Positions 58,503 to 64,000 of a stretch of DNA of 64,000 bases are shown here, in pieces. Numbering within the stretch: position 1 is the first letter of the stretch; every line of letters starts with the position of its first letter. Source of the DNA: Synanceia verrucosa (taxonomy: Eukaryota; Chordata; Actinopteri; Perciformes; Synanceiidae); contig CM056567.1 in NCBI GenBank assembly GCA_029721515.1, forward strand, positions 3,454,007-3,518,006. The letters are read 5' to 3'. Position numbers and translations under genes: made by a program. The notes beneath the pieces were generated by a model that worked only from the letters and a program-made list of their open reading frames with translations, searched no databases and was not told the DNA's origin.

Positions 58503-59575
58503 TTATAGGGTAATGACGGTGCCGTCCTCCTCCACCCCTCCCCTGGGCAGTGCCAGGCTGTGTCGTGGGTCCGTTTTCAGGGAGCTGAGGATTTTGTGCA
58601 GGCTGCCGTTGCTGTGGCGGAGGGCTGGGTTGCTGCTGTGATGCGGAGGCTGTGCTTGCTGGTGACGGTGCTGGGTCTGTTGGTGCGGGTTGTGCTGCAG
58701 GTTCAGGTCTCTGTGGAGCTGGTAGCTGAGGCTGCTGTGGTGGTGGTGATGGGACCCTCCATTGAGGCTCACCTGGGAGTGGAACGAGGCAGTGGAGACC
58801 ACCGACGGAGGACGTGACGGCGGGCTCGGAGGTGCCGCCGGGCCTGGAGCTGTTGTTGGTGTTTGGTGATGTGAGCGAGATGCACTGGATGCCAGGGAAG
58901 CGTTGGACCTCTGAGACGGCCTCTTGAGGCTGCTCTCAATGACAATATCTGTCTCTTCGTCACTCTCCAGGTCGTCTTGGTACCCATGTGCTCCAGAGGA
59001 CATCACACCCACTGAGGCCACAGACAAACTTGGGTAACCAGTCGACCCGCTGCTGTCAGACGATTGACCCGAGCTTCCAGAGATCCTGCTGCTGCGGACC
59101 ACATTATTGCGCTGGTTCACCGGCTTGACCGTCACAATCAGGTTGTGGCTGTTGGCAATCATCATATCCGTTACCTGATCTAAGGACTTTCCAGTTACTT
59201 CAATGCCGTTCACCTCCAGCACCTCGTCATTAACCGCCAGCAGCCCGGTGCTCTCCGCCAACCCTCCAGGCACCAGCCGAGAAATGAAGATGCCGGGGAC
59301 TTTCTCGAGGCCGTGTGGGGTCACCCGTACGCTGGTTCCATCTCGGATGTAAAAGCCCAGGGGTTTGTCCGAGCCGTGGCGATACAGTCGGACGCGGCGA
59401 TGCGATTCGGGTAGGATATCCACATCGATGATGGAGGAGACGGGCCGGAAGTCCTGCGGCATGCCGATGCGGATGTGAGGCCGCTTGCGGATGATGTCAT
59501 TATTGCGCAGCGCGACCACTGCCTTCTTCTTACGAGTTATTGTGTTGGTGCCGTAGTTAGCATAGTCGACCTCCT
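58503..59575 (-). CDS. pard6g: Partitioning-defective 6 homologue, last exon (PARD6G-like)
   Basis: Only the large 3' exon lies in the window; it starts after a ctttacag acceptor and encodes about 356 residues of the protein. PAR6 is the adaptor of the aPKC/PAR3/Cdc42 polarity complex. Visible parts are the linker DYANYGTNTITRKKK, the semi-CRIB (IRIGMPQDFRPVSSIIDVD), and the PDZ domain from KPLGFYIRDGTSVRV to SHNLIVTVKP, with the GLAESTGLLAVNDEVLEVNGIEV core. A long Ser/His/Gln-rich tail with SHHHHHSSLS follows, ending KTDPRHSLALPRGGVEEDGTVITL-type. The end matches PARD6G (DPRHSLALP.GGVEE) better than PARD6A or PARD6B. The PB1-encoding exons were not found before the right edge. The PAR6 family is certain; the paralogue is likely. 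Confidence 0.93.
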
Positions 59576-61879
59576 CTGTAAAGAAAAGAGAGAGAGAGAG
59601 GCAAAATGTTAGAAAAGGAAAAACTAAAACGACCGAGCAGGGAAACGTGACAGAAAAGAAACAGGAAAGTTTCCATCCTGGACCTACAAAACCTGTCCTG
59701 GAGTCTTTGCCTCCATCTTTAAATCAAACCACCTGCCTTAAAAACTCAACAACCTTTGATCAAACTATGCACAGATGTGCTTGAAAATAACTTTCTGGTG
59801 AAAAACCCTCTTATCATTCATACATAATCATAAACTGCTCGTTACTGGAGCCATAAATAAGGCCTGATATCTTGCTGGTTTACTCCACAAGTGAGTTGAA
59901 GCCAACGTTTTCACAATGATGAGTCCAACCTATGTCTGAAAAATGACTCTCTCTGTGCATGTTTGGATAAAACGCTGAGTGTGCACAGCATTCCTGGCTG
60001 TGCTGACAGAGACGACCCACCCTCCTGCTACCAGGCAGCAGCTGTACGGATTTCCAGAGTGCATTTCTACACAGGCGCATACATGTACTAACCTCCGTTT
60101 AAACATGAAACTCAAAGGATAGTGCACAGTCCTGCACTAGCTGATCTAGTAAGAGACAAAGGATGTAATACATTGTGGAAAGAATGAGCGGTGAGGGGAG
60201 ATCAGTGTGGTAATCTCAGAGAAAGCATGAGAGACTTAGAGCAATCAATAAAACAATGAAAACCTTCACAGAGGACTGGCTTCTTCAGAACAATGCAGCC
60301 GCTGCCAAACACGCTCATGCACTTGCTTAGATAAAGTAAAATAAAGGAAGGAGGCTTTCCAAGAGCGGAATGAAAAATATACTCAGGGGGTGTCACACTT
60401 GAGTTGAAAATGCCTGAATGCATTCACAGAGTGAGCTCTGTTTTTCTTCCTGATAAAGACACACAGTGTGCTCCATAATGAAAAACACGATAACTCGTTA
60501 GCTCTCTAATCTGCCTTTCTCAGGCAGACAGGAAATCTGGACACAGCAAAGCCTGATGTGACAGGAAGTGAAGGTCCCCAGACGGGAGCATCAGCACCTA
60601 CGCTTCCATGGCAACGGTGGTGAGTCATCTTTGCCCTACTGTTTGGGACACCTGCTTTCTGAAATTACTGTGGGTGAGTACACGCTATAATTTTTGGCCT
60701 TGTCTTCAAAGTACAGGGGAGGGAGGGGACGCTGAAACAAATATGGAGTCTCTGAACGGAGCCAGCTGGCCACCAGTCGACCCGCCGGCCTCGAGGAGCA
60801 TGGACGTCTGCCACACAGCTCCCTATGCAATGCTGACTCGTCATTAATCCATGTTTTCTCCCTCCACTGTGACCTCTTGCTGCTCCTGAGCAGAATGTCA
60901 ACTAAACAGCCTGTTTGACCACAGCTTCAGAAATGAAGGGTCTGGAGGGAGAGGGTGTGAAATCCTGTGCAGGCCGTGGCTGTCTGGAGAAAAGGAGCAT
61001 CTTTTGTGGGTGTCAGCAGCATCACCGACCACAGCACACATGGGGAAACTGGTGGTGAATGAATTCGGGGGGAAATAAGGATGATAAATGAGTGCTGGTG
61101 ATAGTCTCTTGGCACAGCATGAAATAATCTTAAATACAGACTGGCTGTGCCAAAACTGTGTGATATCAAATAAAGAAATAGCCTCATCTTATCAATTTTG
61201 CTGCAATTTTAAAGCAAAAGTTTCTGAATATCATCCAACTTAAAGTGCATGGTTTTCTGGGCATGTCTTGGCAAAAGCTGATTGATTGAATCCAGACAGA
61301 GCGTTTTGCTACAGGGCTACAATTTCTGCCACAAGTGCAAGTTTTGCCTGATGGGAACCATGTTGCAGGAGATCGCTCACAGGTCCACGGTGCAAAAAAA
61401 AAGAAAAAACCCTCCACCTCCTGCACCCTCACCCTGGTCCGAAACCACACGGCACACCACATCACCATAGTATTTACGAGGACAGATGATCTTTCACTCA
61501 GAAATCCTATGTGTATGACTATAATTATGCTTTCAGTTCATAATGTCTCACAGCTGTTCTGCATAATCCCATAAAAGGCCTGTGTTGCTGTAATTTGTTT
61601 AAAGAAACCTACAGATTCAAAGACACGGGGTGTGTTTGATACGTCCACAGGCAATAGCTGAGGAGGAAAGTGAAGCTGAGCCGAGGTTACATCTGGGTCT
61701 GGAACACCTTGTACTGATTACACTGATCGCAATTCAGCGTGAGTGTTTCATTTTAAAGCTTGAGCTGAAATTCTCGCATTAAGCAAACCCTTAAGTCATT
61801 TTATAGCTTTACAGTTAGGGCTTTTCATCAAAAACTTTAATCAGCTCATTGAGAAAATAATCAGTGGATTTAAAAGTCA

Positions 61880-62345
61880 AATTTAATACTTGAAGACCTT
61901 TTTAAGACCTCAACAAATATAATTTAAGGCCCAAAAATGTGATAACAATTTGGTAGAAAATAGTTATTTTACTGTATGGCCCCACCAATATGGAGTTTTT
62001 GAGGCCGATATTGATATTTATCAGGAAAAAAAATCAGATAACCGATAATTTCCAATAATACGTTTTTTCAGCCCTTTAACACTTGCAACAAGGATATAAA
62101 TTGAAGGCATAACACTTGTTTCTACAACTTTGATTTCACAACTTTCAAGAACAAAGAAGTGAACTTTATGAATAAAATAATGTCCATAATTGCTGTAAAT
62201 CTCTCAATGATGTGTTTTCCTATTGGCATTAAACACACCATCTAAAAATTTAATACCTGCAGCAAATTTACAGTAAATTTAAGACAATTTAAGACGTTAA
62301 TTACCCAGATTTAAATTCAAGACATTTTAAGACTTTTTAAGGAAC
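61880..62345 (-). repeat. Dispersed repeat, inverted partner of 18985-19440
   Basis: Reverse-complement match to the repeat downstream of rpl30, clearest over 62060-62240. Both ends carry diverged taagacattttaagactttttaa-like sequence. Confidence 0.75.
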
Positions 62346-63473
62346 CGCACTTATCCTGTTAAGTAAAACCACTGGAGCATCATGGGAAGTGTTTGGAGAT
62401 GCCAAACAAATTAAAATGTCGAGTCATAGAACCAGACTTTGGCAGTAAAACTCTTGTCTGTCCCATGTCTGCAGAGCTGGTTTATTATATTCATGGGTTT
62501 TTCCATTGCAAAATTTAACGTTATGTTCTCTGCCACTGCAGAAAAAACCTTACAAACACACTCCCATAGTAGAAAGAAAAGTGTTTACGTTAGTAGACTT
62601 ATTCTACAGATGTATTGTGTGATTGCAGTCGAGGCTAATGCCAGAAAATGACTCAGCTTTTTAAATTACCAGTCCAAACTCATGAAGGTCACTGATATGT
62701 TAAGTATGGGTGAACTATCAGTCCTGACTTGATTCTGCCAAATGTGGGAGACACGTTCCAGCCGATCACACAAAGGTTATGGTAACTCCTCCTGACAAAC
62801 CTAATGCCTGCTACACTGAACCACGATGCCTAAGCCGACATGAAGCCGTTAATCAAAGAGCGTCCGGTCACTGCCAGGCATCCGCAGACTGAACTGCACC
62901 TCAGATCAAAGCTCAGATCTTCGAGAAGCTATTTTCTAATCAGAGCACGGAATAAAAAAATGCCAGTTTTGGTGATGTGCACAATCTAGGAAAACAGAGC
63001 ATGCACAGATGTTTGCATTTATTTCAGTTTACTCTTAAGTTACGGTTATGGAGTTCCTGGAGAAGTACAGCTAATAGCTACTAAATGCTGACAGGGATGG
63101 AAAAAATGCTCATACACTTAAACAACATTTATCGTCTGTGGTTGGGAGTATCAGTAATACGAGCGCTCTGACACAGCTGGATGAAGGTCAGAATTTGACA
63201 GTGGGATTTCACACAGCCTTGTTTTCTTTAACTCTGTCATGTCATGGTTGGTATGAAAGTTGTGTTCATTTGCTTTTCTACTGTAGTGAAGAAAACCTGA
63301 CATGACTGAGTTAAAGATACACACAGGATCAGTCTGCCTGCAGTATCATCAACCTACAGCATGGGCTAATGGTTGATAATCATTGGAGAATATCAAAAAA
63401 GCTCACAGCTCATGTAATTTTTCCATTAACGCTTTGAGTAACTCATTGTATTTGTGCGTCATTTAAAATCCAA

Positions 63474-63846
63474 CACTTAAGTGCCATTGACGTATCAATA
63501 CGTCAAAGGGGTTTTTCAGCAGCAGGCACAAGAGGGCACTCTCACACAGCCTGTGAGTAATACTGGGGCTTCTGGGAGATGTAGTCAGAGCATAAAGAGA
63601 CGGTATACACCACAGAGATCAAAACAGGAAGTGGAGACGATCGAGATTAGAGAGCAAAACAAACAGAATCTGGACAAAAAGTGGTGATTTTGGTGAAAGT
63701 GTCCTCTACTCTACCTCTGATAAAACAAGAATGGAACAAGGTAAAAACAAACATTTTTTTCATGATGAAATAGAGTCTCTTCTTTCATTTGAACTATTCA
63801 GTGTTTTCAGAGACATAGTACAAAATATTCTGTATTCAAAGAGTTA
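63474..63846 (+). repeat. Dispersed repeat with TTAA-type right end
   Basis: The left part (acttaagtgccattgacgta, cagcagcaggcacaagagggc) matches about 2310-2370. The right part (63745-63846, ending caaagagttaa) matches 46695-46860 in reverse. It probably represents a fuller copy of one non-autonomous family. Confidence 0.65.
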
Positions 63847-64000
63847 AGCATATACTTAAGTTCTGCTAAAATGGAAATGAGCATGTTTTAGTTACGTAAC
63901 ATCTTATAGCTACACACTTTTTTCACCATCATGCTGATAATTCTCTTTATTTTAACTCTGCTCACATTCCTGTTAACTGATAATAATATTATTATACAAA

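Larger units (their letters stand above)
59576..64000 (-). other. pard6 intron (left part), continues beyond window
   Basis: No minus-strand exon resembling the PAR6 PB1 domain was found, so the acceptor at 59576 closes an intron longer than 4.4 kb. It contains two dispersed repeats (61880-62345 and 63474-63846) and otherwise nothing recognised. Confidence 0.7.

Noticed and set aside
1..64000. CRISPR arrays, bacterial operons or prophage
   Set aside because: The window is vertebrate nuclear DNA; the tandem repeats found are microsatellites, minisatellites and transposons, without spacer structure.

Overview
The window looks like nuclear DNA of a ray-finned (teleost, probably percomorph) fish. 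Evidence: vertebrate multi-exon genes with compact introns, a degenerate Tc1/mariner element, a tRNA-derived SINE family with target-site duplications, and many CA/TA microsatellites. All gene models were built by eye from reading frames, splice signals and recalled vertebrate family sequences; no search was run.

Layout. Positions 1-10.6 kb hold a tandem cluster of RIDA (UK114/HRSP12 reactive-imine deaminase) copies on the + strand. Copy A is cut by the left edge (last two complete exons). Copy B is one orphan terminal exon (7515-7577) ending in the peroxisomal tripeptide SKL. Copy C (8723-10582) is complete, six exons, 204 aa. Transposons (SINEs, Tc1) and a dead RecQ-like helicase fragment lie between them. 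Then follow erich5 (-, 11526-15777), rpl30 (+, 17038-18660), laptm4b (-, 23768-31714), mtdh (-, 36847-41139), rrm2b (-, 41831-45679), nutf2 (-, 46353-48751), a broken duplicate made of bloc1s4 and rrm2b pieces (50258-52160), bloc1s4 (-, 53136-55604) and the last exon of a pard6 gene (-, 58503-59575), whose intron fills the right end.

The left half (rida, erich5, rpl30, laptm4b, mtdh) has the order and relative orientation I recall from human 8q22, except that MATN2 is missing between rpl30 and laptm4b. rrm2b is also an 8q22 gene in human. nutf2, bloc1s4 and pard6 come from other human chromosomes, so a rearrangement boundary lies near 45.7-46.3 kb.

Most unusual content: RIDA copy C appears to have become a secreted protein. 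It has an N-terminal signal peptide, a TATA promoter, two N-glycosylation sequons, an Ala in place of the conserved catalytic Arg, and a new C-terminal tail of three 9-residue Arg/Pro-rich repeats (RKYRPRPxY type) that resembles proline-rich antimicrobial peptides. Copy A keeps the catalytic Arg but has a different strongly basic tail, and copy B ends in SKL. One cluster therefore shows three different C-terminal fates of a housekeeping enzyme. The other genes are ordinary housekeeping loci: ribosome, lysosomal membrane protein, ER/nuclear adaptor, dNTP supply, Ran import, BLOC-1 and cell polarity.
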